The position numbers and the translations under genes are program-made. A model generated the notes under the pieces. That model saw only the letters and a program-made list of their open reading frames with translations, had not been told where the DNA came from and searched no databases. Below, one piece after another: positions 26,091 to 34,264 of a stretch of DNA of 64,000 bases. The DNA comes from Microbacterium trichothecenolyticum. GTDB taxonomy: Bacteria > Actinomycetota > Actinomycetes > Actinomycetales > Microbacteriaceae. Each line of letters begins with the position of its first letter. The first letter of the stretch is position 1. Location of the stretch: assembly GCF_030818955.1 (NCBI RefSeq), contig NZ_JAUTBF010000001.1, positions 930,001-994,000 of the forward strand, in the 5' to 3' direction.

Positions 26091-27104
26091 TCAGGAGCCG
26101 GTGATGGCGCTGAACGCGTACGAGGTGTTCAACGGCGACGGGTTGCGCAGGGCAGCGATCTGCACCATCGACAGGTCGACGACGTGACCGTCCTTCACGG
26201 CCGACAGCGTCGGGAACACCGCGCTGTTCTGCCAGGCCGTCTTGACGTCGGCGCTGAGGAAGGCGATGTACATGCGGTCGGCATCGGCCTGGTCGACGGT
26301 CTCGAACGACAGGCCCGCGGCACCTGAGCCGTCATCGAGCGAGGGAAGAGCGGCCGCGGTCGGGCTGAACGTCATGCCCAGGGCGTCGAAGGCGCGGACG
26401 CTGCCGTCCTCGGGGTCGTTGACGACCTTGAGGGCGTTGGGCGTGGCGAGCGAGAGCGTGTAGGTCTGCCCCTTGAGCTCGGGGTGGCTCTTCCCGGCGT
26501 CGGCGAACGTAGCGGTGTCGGCGTCGATGAGCGGCTGCACGGCATCCGTCTTTCCGAGTGCTTCGGCGATGAGCGGCGCCTCGACCTTCCAGTCGAGGTG
26601 GTGGATGTTCTTCGCGCTCGGGCCGACGACGGGGGCGATTGCCGAGAGGGCGGCGTAGTTCGCCTCGAGGTCGACGTACGAGGTCGCGACGATGAGGTCG
26701 GGGTGCAGGGCCGCGATGGCCTCGAGGTCGAGGGGCGCGCGGTCGGCGCCGGCCGCCGCGGTCTGGATGAGCGTGGGCGTCGTGGTGAGCTTCGGGGCGA
26801 GCCACGGAGCGATGCCGGACTTGTCGAACGGGAACGCGGAGGTCGCGACGGGCTCGACGCCCAGCGCCGTGACGATGTCGGCCTCCATCCAGCCGAGGGT
26901 CACCACGCGCTCGGGAGCGGCGTCGATCGTCGCCTGGCCGTAAGCGTGGTCGACCGTGACGGGGAACCCGCCCGAGGTGGCTGCGGGCGTGCTGCCGGCG
27001 TCGGCGGCACCTGTGGCGCAGCCCGACAGCAGCGCGGCGCTGACCGCGAGAGCGGCGGCCGCGGCGACCGCGCGGGCCGGACGGAGGAAGCGGGCGAGAG
27101 ACAT
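26091..27104 (-). CDS. ferric-siderophore ABC transporter substrate-binding lipoprotein
   Basis: FecB/FepB-type (cluster A-II) periplasmic-binding-family protein of 337 residues, anchored through the lipobox SGCA (Cys about residue 29). Family features are APERVVTLGWMEADIVTALG and the TYAALSAIAPVV-like segment. It captures the iron-loaded siderophore at the cell surface for the FecCD permeases encoded at 32132-34197. AAGGAG precedes the ATG. An iron box lies about 75-95 nt upstream, and the NRPS operon follows 73 nt downstream on the same strand, so this may be the first gene of the whole transcript. Confidence 0.93.
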   Translation of the reverse strand: MSLARFLRPARAVAAAAALAVSAALLSGCATGAADAGSTPAATSGGFPVTVDHAYGQATIDAAPERVVTLGWMEADIVTALGVEPVATSAFPFDKSGIAPWLAPKLTTTPTLIQTAAAGADRAPLDLEAIAALHPDLIVATSYVDLEANYAALSAIAPVVGPSAKNIHHLDWKVEAPLIAEALGKTDAVQPLIDADTATFADAGKSHPELKGQTYTLSLATPNALKVVNDPEDGSVRAFDALGMTFSPTAAALPSLDDGSGAAGLSFETVDQADADRMYIAFLSADVKTAWQNSAVFPTLSAVKDGHVVDLSMVQIAALRNPSPLNTSYAFSAITGS

Positions 27105-27178
27105 GGAACTCCTTCGGGTGGTGTGCTGTGTGTGTCGGGAGCGGGATGCCGGGCGTCGGCCATCACGCGATCCCGGAA

Positions 27179-27197
27179 GTAGGTTAGCCTAACCTAA
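27179..27197. promoter_or_regulatory. iron box (IdeR/DmdR1 operator)
   Basis: GTAGGTTAGCCTAACCTAA matches the 19-bp actinobacterial iron box TTAGGTTAGSCTAACCTAA at all but the first position. It lies between the divergent binding-protein (start 27104) and siderophore-interacting-protein (start 27260) genes, so Fe2+-loaded repressor could control both. Confidence 0.92.
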
Positions 27198-27259
27198 TAC
27201 GCTGCCGCGCCTCCTCGGCGTGGCGTCGAAGAAAAAGCCCGACCATCGAGAGGATCCCC

Positions 27260-28075
27260 ATGAGCCGCAGCCTGCGCCTGACCGAGAACCAGCGCGACGT
27301 GATCGCCCATCCGGCCCACGCACACGGCTTGGCGGACGAGATCTCTCTCGTGCGGGATGCCGCGGAGATCTCGCCTATCGTCACGCGCGTGACGATCGAC
27401 CTGGGCGGTACGCCCGACGCGGCGGAGTGGGCGAAGCCGAACACCGCGATCCGCATCGAGGTCCCCGCGCTCGACGACGACGCCGCGCTCGTCTCGCGGG
27501 TCTACACCGTCCGCCGCTTCGAGGCTCCGCGCACGATCGAGGTCGACGTCGTGCGGCACGGTCACCGCACCCCGATGACGGCGTGGCTCGCCGGCATCCG
27601 CCCCGGTGACAGCGTGCGCGTGATCGGTCCGCGCACGCACCTGCTGCCCGCCCACGACGGGCGCCCGATCGAGCTCGTCGCCGACGACTCCGCGCTTGCG
27701 GCCGTGGCCTCGATCCTCGCGGCGTGGCCCGCGGGCAGTCGCGGGCGCGTGCGCACGACGAGCCGAGACGACGTGGTGCTGGCGCAGCTGCCGTCCGTGC
27801 CCGACGTGTCGGTCGAGCGCATCGTCGACGTCGCTGCCGTCGAGGCGCCGCTCGGCTCGGTGCTGTGGGCCGCCGGGGAGCGCGACGACATGCGGGCGCT
27901 GCGCGCGCGGTGCCTCGCCTCCGGCATGGACAAGGGCGACCTGCGCGTCTTCGGGTATTGGAAGAGCGGCGTGAGCAACAGCGTTATCGACGCCAAGCGT
28001 CTCGATCACTTCGCCGCGCTCCTGAAGGCGACCGGCTCGACCGACGGCGCCGACGACTTCGACATCGACATCTGA
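27260..28075 (+). CDS. siderophore-interacting protein (FAD-dependent ferric-siderophore reductase)
   Basis: A 271-residue ViuB/SIP-family flavoprotein that reduces Fe3+-siderophore in the cytosol to free iron. The FAD-binding barrel holds SRVYTVRRFE and VVRHGH..GPRTHLL; the C-terminal NAD(P)H domain has LVADDSALAAVASIL and ends with the typical VFGYWKSGVSNSVID segment. GAGAGG lies upstream of the ATG and an iron box about 63 nt upstream. Its last 70 nt overlap the 3' end of the convergent isochorismate synthase gene. Confidence 0.94.
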   Translation: MSRSLRLTENQRDVIAHPAHAHGLADEISLVRDAAEISPIVTRVTIDLGGTPDAAEWAKPNTAIRIEVPALDDDAALVSRVYTVRRFEAPRTIEVDVVRHGHRTPMTAWLAGIRPGDSVRVIGPRTHLLPAHDGRPIELVADDSALAAVASILAAWPAGSRGRVRTTSRDDVVLAQLPSVPDVSVERIVDVAAVEAPLGSVLWAAGERDDMRALRARCLASGMDKGDLRVFGYWKSGVSNSVIDAKRLDHFAALLKATGSTDGADDFDIDI

Positions 28076-29283
28076 GACACCGGTGTCCGAGCCCCCGGCT
28101 CCGAGGATCCGGGCGCCGAAGCCCCCCGCACCGCAGATACCGACATCTGAGACACCGGCTCCGCGGCGCCGAGCGCGCGCAGGAGGGTGCGGAACTTCGC
28201 GCCCGTCTCCTCGATCTCGCGCTCGGGCTCGGAGTCGGCCACGATCCCCGCGCCCGCGAAGAGCCGGATCGTGCGCCCGACGATCTCGGCGCTGCGGATG
28301 CCGAGAGCCCACTCCCCGTCCCCCGTAACGTCCGTCCAGCCGACGGGACCGGCGAACGGTCCGCGCGGGACCGGCTCCAGCGACCGGATCGCCGCGACCG
28401 CGTCGGCCGTGGGCACGCCGCCGACGGCCGGGGTGGGGTGAAGGGCCAGCGCGAGCTCGGCGGAGGTGACCGTCGGGTCGTCGAGCACGCCCTCGATGGT
28501 CGTGCCGAGGTGCCACATCGTCGGCGTCGCGACGACGTCGGGGCGATCCGGTACGCGCAGGCTCCGGCAGAACGGCTCGAGGGCGGCGGCGATCGCATCG
28601 ACGACGAACCGGTGCTCGCCCAGGTCTTTCGTCGAGGCGGCGAGAGCCGCCGCCCGCGCCCCATCGACCTCGGGGTCGGCGCTGCGCGGCAGCGATCCCG
28701 CGAGCGGGACGCTGCGCACCGCCGTGCCCACCCGGCGGATCAGCAGCTCGGGGCTCGCGCCGAAGAACACGCGCGGGTCGGCGGTCGTGCCGAGGTCGAA
28801 CGCGAAGCCGAACGCGGTCGGATTCGCATCGAACAGCGCCTGCACGAGCGCGGCGCGCGGCACGTCGGGCGGCAGGTCGGCGACGAGGGTGCGCGCGAGC
28901 ACGACCTTGTCGAGTCGTCCGGAGCGCAGGGCGTCGAGCGCCTCACCGACGATCTCGCCGAAGACGTGCGCCTCCGGCTCGGGCACGAAGCGCAGGCCGA
29001 AATCGCGCGCCGCGGTGGCGGCCACGGCGGTACGCGCCCGCACGCCGTCGCGGGCCGTCTCCGTCGTCGCGACGCGCTCGGGCACGATCAGGCGCGCATC
29101 GTGCGCGGGGTCGAAGCCGAGCGAGCCCAGCACGAGGGGCGCGCCGTCGTCGTGCGCGGCCGCGATGCGCTGCAGCACCGGGGCCGTGGCATCCGTCCGC
29201 CGTCGCCCGAAGGCGACGACCGTGCGCTGGCTGCCCCGGTAGATCGCGGAGGCGCCGCCGGGGATGGGGGCGAGCGCGCTCAT
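28006..29283 (-). CDS. isochorismate synthase (DhbC/EntC type)
   Basis: A 425-residue chorismate-utilising enzyme that makes isochorismate for 2,3-dihydroxybenzoate. Core motifs: FGASPELLIRR, VPLAGSLPRS, TKDLGEHRFVVD, LHPTPAVGGVPT and the C-terminal FAGAGIVADSEPEREIEET. A dehydrogenase and an isochorismatase in the same operon argue for the DHB rather than the salicylate route. The last 50 or so residues are a low-complexity tail with a repeated PVSQMS; this tail is antisense to the siderophore-interacting-protein gene, so it may be a run-on. The ATG at 29283 overlaps the preceding stop. Confidence 0.93.
   Translation of the reverse strand: MSALAPIPGGASAIYRGSQRTVVAFGRRRTDATAPVLQRIAAAHDDGAPLVLGSLGFDPAHDARLIVPERVATTETARDGVRARTAVAATAARDFGLRFVPEPEAHVFGEIVGEALDALRSGRLDKVVLARTLVADLPPDVPRAALVQALFDANPTAFGFAFDLGTTADPRVFFGASPELLIRRVGTAVRSVPLAGSLPRSADPEVDGARAAALAASTKDLGEHRFVVDAIAAALEPFCRSLRVPDRPDVVATPTMWHLGTTIEGVLDDPTVTSAELALALHPTPAVGGVPTADAVAAIRSLEPVPRGPFAGPVGWTDVTGDGEWALGIRSAEIVGRTIRLFAGAGIVADSEPEREIEETGAKFRTLLRALGAAEPVSQMSVSAVRGASAPGSSEPGARTPVSQMSMSKSSAPSVEPVAFRSAAK
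28066..28158. repeat. 18-nt direct repeat at the convergent 3' ends
   Basis: CGACATCTGAGACACCGG occurs at 28066-28083 and again at 28141-28158. The first copy contains the stop codon of the siderophore-interacting-protein gene; both encode part of the isochorismate synthase tail on the other strand. The arrangement looks like a small tandem duplication that extended the tail. Confidence 0.75.
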
Positions 29284-30017
29284 GCTCCGAGCCCCGCTCC
29301 CCCGTCGACCGTGAGCGTCTGCAGCGTCACGTGCCGCGCCTCGTCCGAGACGAGGAACCCGACCACGTGAGCGACGTCGGCCGGATCGGCGATGCGCCCG
29401 AGCGGGATGCCGAGACGGAACGCCGCCGCATCTCCCGCCACCACGTCGTCGCGGCCGGCGCCGGTGACGGCGCGGAAGTCGCGCTGCATCGCGGTGTCGG
29501 TGGAGCCGGGGGCGACGATGTTGCACCGGATGCCGTGCGCCGACGCCTCGAGCCCGAGGGTGCGCACGAGGGCGTTGGCGGCCGCTTTCGAGGCACCGTA
29601 GGCGGCCATCCCCTCGCGCGGGATCGTCGCGGCGTTGGAGGTGACGGCGACGAATGACCCGCCGCCCGCCTCGATGAGGTGGGGCATCGTGGCGCGCGCG
29701 AGGGCGAGCACGCCCCCGGCGTTGATGCGCACGAGATCGAGCAGGTCGTCGATCGAGGTCTCCCGCGCGGATGCCACGTGGAACACGCCCGCCACGCTCA
29801 CGGCACCCGCGAGGGGTCCGAGCCGGTCGCGGGCCTCGGCGACGGCCGCCCCCAGCGCGGCCTCGTCGGTGACGTCGGCGACGAGCGGAATCGCGCTCTC
29901 CACGGCCTCGGGCCGCGCGCGGTCGATCGCGGCGACCGAGAACCCCCGCGCGACGAGATCGGCGACGACGGCGCGGCCGATGCCGCCCGCCGCTCCCGTG
30001 ACGACGACGGCGCTCAC
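29280..30017 (-). CDS. 2,3-dihydro-2,3-dihydroxybenzoate dehydrogenase
   Basis: A 245-residue short-chain dehydrogenase (EntA/DhbA role) oxidising 2,3-dihydro-DHB to 2,3-dihydroxybenzoate with NAD+. It shows the Rossmann motif TGAAGGIG, catalytic YGASK and the substrate-side PGSTDTAM found in EntA relatives. The GTG at 30017 overlaps the stop of the N-monooxygenase gene (GTGA), and its own 3' end overlaps the isochorismate synthase start. Function is assigned from family plus position between the isochorismatase and isochorismate synthase genes. Confidence 0.9.
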   Translation of the reverse strand: MSAVVVTGAAGGIGRAVVADLVARGFSVAAIDRARPEAVESAIPLVADVTDEAALGAAVAEARDRLGPLAGAVSVAGVFHVASARETSIDDLLDLVRINAGGVLALARATMPHLIEAGGGSFVAVTSNAATIPREGMAAYGASKAAANALVRTLGLEASAHGIRCNIVAPGSTDTAMQRDFRAVTGAGRDDVVAGDAAAFRLGIPLGRIADPADVAHVVGFLVSDEARHVTLQTLTVDGGAGLGA

Positions 30018-31321
30018 GAGACGCCGTTTCCGACGAGGGCATCGGCGAGCGCACCCCGGCGCCCCCGCACGCGCCGCGCGTCGAGCGATTCCGCGATCTC
30101 GCCGGCGCGCACGGCGACCGCCGACAGCAACGACGATGTCAGCCCGTGCGTGTGTTCGGTTCCGCCCTGCAGGTACACGGCGGGGGCGAACGCGTCGTCG
30201 GTGCGCAGGCGGTAGTCGCGCTCGACGATGACGCGGCCCTGTTCGTCGCGCGCGAACCGTGCGGCGAGCGCGGGCAGCAGGTCGTCGACCGAGACGGGCT
30301 CGTACCCGGTGGCGAAGACGACGGCATCGACCTCGAGCTCGCGGGTCGTGCCGCGCGATTCGTCGCGGACGCTCAGGGTGACGCCGTCGGGGCCGTCCAC
30401 GACGCGCTCGACACGGCTGACGTTCTCGACGTGCAGGCGCCGGGCGCCCCGCACGGTCTCGGCGTACTCCCGCCGGTACAGCTCCTCGATGAGGTCGAGG
30501 TCGACGACCGAGTAGTTGGTGTTCGCGTGCACGCGCAGCAGTCGCTCGCGGATGTCGGCGGGGGCGCCGTGGAACTCGTCGATGGTCGCCGGGTCGAAGA
30601 TGCGGTTGGCGTAGGGGCTGTCGTCGGCGGGGGCGAACCCGAAGCGTCCGAAGATCGCGTGCACCGCGGCATCCGGATACCCCGCGTGCAGATACTCGAC
30701 GATCTCGGCCGCGCTCTGGCCGGCGCCGACGACCGCGAACCGTCCGTGGGCGGATGCCGGGAGCCCCGCGAGCGCGGAGAGGAACGCGTCGGAGTGCCAG
30801 ACGCGCGGCGACGGCTCGACGTCGTGGGGCAGGCGGGGGCGGAGGCCTGCTCCGACGACGATGCTGTCGGTCTCGACGCTCTCGCGATGGCCCGCGCGCA
30901 CGATGTCGACGGCCAGGGCGTCGACCCGGTCGCCGGCGCCGACGGGGCGGACTCCGACGACCTCGGTGCCGTAGTCGCACACGGGGGCGATGCGCGCGGC
31001 GGCCCACTGCAGGTAGTCGTGGAATTCGAGACGGGTCGGGAACGACGTCTTGAGGTTGATGTAGTCGATCAGGCGGCCCTGCTCGTGCAGGTAATTGACG
31101 AAGCTGAAGGAACTTTGCGGGTCGCGCAGGGTCACGAGGTCTTTCAGGTGGTTCACCTGCAGCGTCGCGCCGGGCAGCAGCATGTCGCGATGCCATCCGA
31201 AGCACTCCTGGCGCTCGAAGAACCGCGTCCGGCCGGTGTCGCCGCGTTCTTCCAGCGCGATCGCGAGGGCGAGGTTGGAGGGGCCGAATCCGATGCCGAC
31301 GGCGTCGTAGCGCGCGGTCAT
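30014..31321 (-). CDS. L-ornithine/L-lysine N-monooxygenase
   Basis: A 435-residue flavin monooxygenase of the SidA/PvdA/IucD family that N-hydroxylates the side-chain amine of ornithine or lysine, giving the precursor of a hydroxamate iron ligand. FAD-binding GIGFGPSNLALA is at the N-terminus, NADPH-binding VVGAGQSAAEIVEYL near residue 195, and the substrate-site region near NYSVVDLDLIEELYR. Ornithine or lysine cannot be decided by eye. No formyl- or acyltransferase lies beside it. It overlaps the isochorismatase gene (ATGA) and the DHB dehydrogenase gene (GTGA). Confidence 0.92.
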   Translation of the reverse strand: MTARYDAVGIGFGPSNLALAIALEERGDTGRTRFFERQECFGWHRDMLLPGATLQVNHLKDLVTLRDPQSSFSFVNYLHEQGRLIDYINLKTSFPTRLEFHDYLQWAAARIAPVCDYGTEVVGVRPVGAGDRVDALAVDIVRAGHRESVETDSIVVGAGLRPRLPHDVEPSPRVWHSDAFLSALAGLPASAHGRFAVVGAGQSAAEIVEYLHAGYPDAAVHAIFGRFGFAPADDSPYANRIFDPATIDEFHGAPADIRERLLRVHANTNYSVVDLDLIEELYRREYAETVRGARRLHVENVSRVERVVDGPDGVTLSVRDESRGTTRELEVDAVVFATGYEPVSVDDLLPALAARFARDEQGRVIVERDYRLRTDDAFAPAVYLQGGTEHTHGLTSSLLSAVAVRAGEIAESLDARRVRGRRGALADALVGNGVS

Positions 31322-31968
31322 CGGGGAACCGCCGCCACGGCGCCGGCGAGCGCCCGCGACACCTGGTCGGCGGTGGTGACGACGCCGCAGCGGCGGGCGA
31401 CGTACGACAGCGCCATCTCGTGGTCTTCGCGCGAGAAGTCGGCGACCGCGTCGGCGACGAGGAACGCCTGCCGATCGCCCATGAACGCGCTCGCCGCGGT
31501 CATGAGGCAGCCGATGTGCGCGTACACGCCGGTGATGACGATCTGGTCACGGCCGAGGTCGGCGAGCAGGTCTTCGAGGCCCGAGCGCACGAACGCGTCG
31601 TACCGCCACTTGGTGAGGCGGTGGTCGTGCGCGCGCGGTGCGAGGTCGCCGATGATGCGCTCGCCGGCGCCGCTCGGCACGCCGGCGCCCCAGAGGTCGA
31701 GCTGCAGCCCCCGTTCGACGGGGGACTGCCCGCCGGGCTGGGCCGTATAGACGACGGGAACGCCCGCGGCGTCGGCGGTCTCGCGCAGGCTCTGGATCGC
31801 CGCGACCGCGGGGGCGAAGGGCTCGGCGCCGCGCACGAACGCGCCGGCGAAGTGCTCCTGCATGTCGTGCACGAGCAGGACGCTCCGTTCCGGATCGATG
31901 CGCCAGTCCAGCGTCGACGCGGGGATCTCGGTCGGCGCGGTGTAGGGCCGGATGCGGGGAAGAGCCAT
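31318..31968 (-). CDS. isochorismatase
   Basis: A 216-residue cysteine hydrolase that cleaves isochorismate to 2,3-dihydro-2,3-dihydroxybenzoate and pyruvate (N-terminal half of EntB/DhbB). Motifs: LLVHDMQEHF, DHRLTKWRYDAF, and ITGVYAHIGCLMTA with the catalytic Cys. Unlike EntB, no aryl carrier domain follows; that domain sits on NRPS1. The ATG at 31968 is supported by GAGAGG upstream. It is the first gene of a four-gene operon starting about 106 nt from an iron box. Confidence 0.95.
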   Translation of the reverse strand: MALPRIRPYTAPTEIPASTLDWRIDPERSVLLVHDMQEHFAGAFVRGAEPFAPAVAAIQSLRETADAAGVPVVYTAQPGGQSPVERGLQLDLWGAGVPSGAGERIIGDLAPRAHDHRLTKWRYDAFVRSGLEDLLADLGRDQIVITGVYAHIGCLMTAASAFMGDRQAFLVADAVADFSREDHEMALSYVARRCGVVTTADQVSRALAGAVAAVPR

Positions 31969-32073
31969 GGGCACCCTCTCGTCTCGGGTCGGCTGCGGTC
32001 GGTGCAGCTGGGGGGACGGCCCTCCGATCGGGGGCCGGGGCGGCTCGTCGATGCAAGCCGGCGCCCGAGCAAG

Positions 32074-32092
32074 TAAAGTTAGGCTAACCAAA
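32074..32092. promoter_or_regulatory. iron box (IdeR/DmdR1 operator)
   Basis: TAAAGTTAGGCTAACCAAA matches the 19-bp iron box TTAGGTTAGGCTAACCTAA at 16 positions, including the whole central GTTAGGCTAACC. It lies between the divergent isochorismatase (start 31968) and permease (start 32132) genes. Confidence 0.88.
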
Positions 32093-32131
32093 CCTTGTCA
32101 AGCGTGCCCCGACCGAGAGGACCCCGGCGAC

Positions 32132-33172
32132 GTGACGCTCTTTCGCGTGCCCGCACGGCGGGATTTCCGGATGCCACAGCTGCGGCGCCGACGCCGCGCG
32201 GCGATCCCGCTGCTTGCGCTGGCCCTGCTCGCCGCCGTGGCCCTGAGCCTGGCTTTCGGGGGTCGCGAGATCTCGTTCCCGGCCCTGATGGACGCGGTCT
32301 TCTCGCCGGACACCTCCGACCAGTCGGCCGTCGTGTGGGGGCTCCGCGCCCCGCGGACCGTGGTCGGGATCCTCGCCGGGGCAGGTTTCGCCGTGGCGGG
32401 CGCGCTGATCCAGGCCGTCTCGCGCAACCCGCTCGCCGAGCCCGGCATCGTCGGGGTGAGCGCCGGCGCGGGTTTCGCCGTGACCCTCGCCGCGGCGGTG
32501 TGGGGCATCGCCTCACCTTCCGCGGTGGCGGGCGTGGCTTTCGTCGGCGCCCTGCTCACCACGGCCGTCGTGCTGGCGATCGGCCGGGCCGGACGCCCGG
32601 GCGGCTCAGCCCGCATGCTTCTGGCCGGGGTCGCGATCGCCGCGATCCTCGGCGGCCTGTCGACGGGCATCGCCCTGCGTGACACCACGGCGTTCACCGC
32701 CGTGCGCAACTGGGCGCTCGGCTCGATCGTCGCGACCGGGTACGACGAGGCACGGGTCATGGGCCTGGTCATCGCGGCCGGGGTGGCGCTGGCGTTCGCG
32801 TGCGCCCCGGGCCTCAACGCCCTCGCCCTCGGCGACGAACTCGCAGCCTCGCTCGGTACCCGCGCGGCATGGGTGCGCGGCGCCGGCGTCGTCGCGATCG
32901 CCCTGACCGCCGGCGGGGCGACGGCCCTGACCGGCGGGATCGTCTTCCTGGGGCTCATGGTGCCGCACGCGATGCGCTGGATCGTCGGCCCCGATCAGCG
33001 GTGGATCCTCGCGACGTCGCTGCTGGCCGGCCCCGCGCTCGTGCTCGTCGCCGACGTCATCGGGCGGCTCATCGCCGCACCCGGGGAGATCCCCGTGGGC
33101 GTGGTCGTCGCGGTCGTCGGGGCGCCGGTGCTCATCGCGATGGTCCGTCGTCGGGAGGTGAGCGGACTGTGA
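32132..33172 (+). CDS. FecCD-family siderophore ABC permease (first)
   Basis: A 346-residue BtuC/FecD-like membrane subunit with about nine or ten hydrophobic segments for ferric-siderophore import. Family blocks: WGLRAPRTVVGILAGAGFAVAGALIQAVSRNPLAEP, split here by its key RxPR and NPLA motifs, and GGIVFLGLMVPHAMR near the C-terminus. The GTG at 32132 is used, with GAGAGGA upstream; internal GTG 32147 or ATG 32171 are alternatives. It is iron-box controlled and overlaps the next permease (GTGA). Confidence 0.9.
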   Translation: MTLFRVPARRDFRMPQLRRRRRAAIPLLALALLAAVALSLAFGGREISFPALMDAVFSPDTSDQSAVVWGLRAPRTVVGILAGAGFAVAGALIQAVSRNPLAEPGIVGVSAGAGFAVTLAAAVWGIASPSAVAGVAFVGALLTTAVVLAIGRAGRPGGSARMLLAGVAIAAILGGLSTGIALRDTTAFTAVRNWALGSIVATGYDEARVMGLVIAAGVALAFACAPGLNALALGDELAASLGTRAAWVRGAGVVAIALTAGGATALTGGIVFLGLMVPHAMRWIVGPDQRWILATSLLAGPALVLVADVIGRLIAAPGEIPVGVVVAVVGAPVLIAMVRRREVSGL

Positions 33173-34197
33173 CCGCGGTCGCCGACACCACCCGACCGGC
33201 GCCCCCGCGCCGCCGCGCCACGCGACGCGTCGCCCTCGTGACGGTCGGGCTCTTCCTCGCCGCCACCGCGCTCGCGGTCCTGTCCCTCACGCTCGGGAAG
33301 TACCCCATCGCTCCCGACCGCCTCCTCGCCCTGGCCCTGGGCACCGGGAGCGACTTCGAGCGGCTCGTGCTCGTCGAATGGCGTCTGCCGACGGCGATCG
33401 CCGCGGTCGTGTTCGGCGCCGCCCTGGGACTCGCCGGCGCGATCGTCCAGCGCCTCACCCGCAACCCGCTCGGCTCGCCGGACCTCGTCGGCATCGACGT
33501 GGGCGCCTTCACGGGCGTGGCGATCGCGATGATCCTGCTCGGCACCAAGGGCTTCTGGCAGGTCGCCGCCGCGGCCTCCCTCGGCGGTCTGCTCACCGCC
33601 GCGCTGGTGACGGTGCTCGCGTATCGGGGCGGACTGTCGACGTTCCGCCTCATCGTCGTCGGCGTCGCGGTGGCCGCGGCGCTCGGTTCCGTCAACGCCT
33701 ACCTCATCACGCGCGCCGATGTGGGCGACGCCATGTCGGTCGGGCTCTGGGGAGCGGGCTCGCTCACCCGCGTGTCGTGGGAGAGCCTCGCACCGAGCGT
33801 GGTGATCCTCGTACTCGTCGGCGCCGCGGCGCTGCTCACCACCCGGTCGCTGCGCAGCCTCGATCTCGGCGACGACGTCGCCACCGCTCACGGCGTCGCG
33901 GTCGTGCGCTTGCGTCTGACGCTGATCGCTCTCGCCGTCGTCTTGACCGCGGTCGTGACCGCCAATACCGGTCCGCTCGCGTTCGTCGCGCTCGCGGCTC
34001 CCCACGTCGCCCGGCGCCTCGCTCCCGGTACGGGGCTCATCCCGGCGATCAGCGCCGGGGCGTTCCTCCTCGCCTCCGCGCAGCTCGTCGCGCTCGTGCT
34101 GGCTCTCGCGGGTATCGCCGCTCCCGTGGGTCTGGTCACCCTCTCGCTCGGCGGTGCGTACCTGCTGACGCTGCTCGTCGGCGCGCGGCGGCGGTGA
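33169..34197 (+). CDS. FecCD-family siderophore ABC permease (second)
   Basis: A 342-residue partner permease. It has EWRLPTAIAAVVFGAALGLAG and QRLTRNPLGSPDLVG in the N-terminal half and the coupling region GPLAFVALAAPHVARRL near residue 270. The two permeases likely form a heterodimer, as in FepDG or FecCD. The ATPase expected to power them is not encoded after this gene or elsewhere in the locus. The GTG start overlaps the first permease stop. Confidence 0.92.
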   Translation: MTAVADTTRPAPPRRRATRRVALVTVGLFLAATALAVLSLTLGKYPIAPDRLLALALGTGSDFERLVLVEWRLPTAIAAVVFGAALGLAGAIVQRLTRNPLGSPDLVGIDVGAFTGVAIAMILLGTKGFWQVAAAASLGGLLTAALVTVLAYRGGLSTFRLIVVGVAVAAALGSVNAYLITRADVGDAMSVGLWGAGSLTRVSWESLAPSVVILVLVGAAALLTTRSLRSLDLGDDVATAHGVAVVRLRLTLIALAVVLTAVVTANTGPLAFVALAAPHVARRLAPGTGLIPAISAGAFLLASAQLVALVLALAGIAAPVGLVTLSLGGAYLLTLLVGARRR

Positions 34198-34220
34198 GCG
34201 GGCCGGATCGCGCGAGTCAT

Positions 34221-34258
34221 GGCATCCCCGTTCCCGAGGGACAGGGGCGAGGGATGCC
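34221..34258. terminator. hairpin between convergent permease and LysE genes
   Basis: GGCATCCC (34221-34228) pairs with GGGATGCC (34251-34258), with further inner pairing of CCC and GGG tracts. It lies between gene ends at 34197 and 34265 and could stop transcription from both sides. Confidence 0.5.
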
Positions 34259-34264
34259 GTGGAC

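Noticed and set aside
28006..29283. Salicylate synthase instead of isochorismate synthase
   Set aside because: Isochorismatase and a DHB-dehydrogenase-type SDR share the operon, which fits the DHB route.
11671..34197. Genomic-island or prophage origin for the siderophore locus
   Set aside because: No integrase, transposase, attachment-site repeat or clear composition shift was seen at its borders; the nearest tRNA is 8 kb away.
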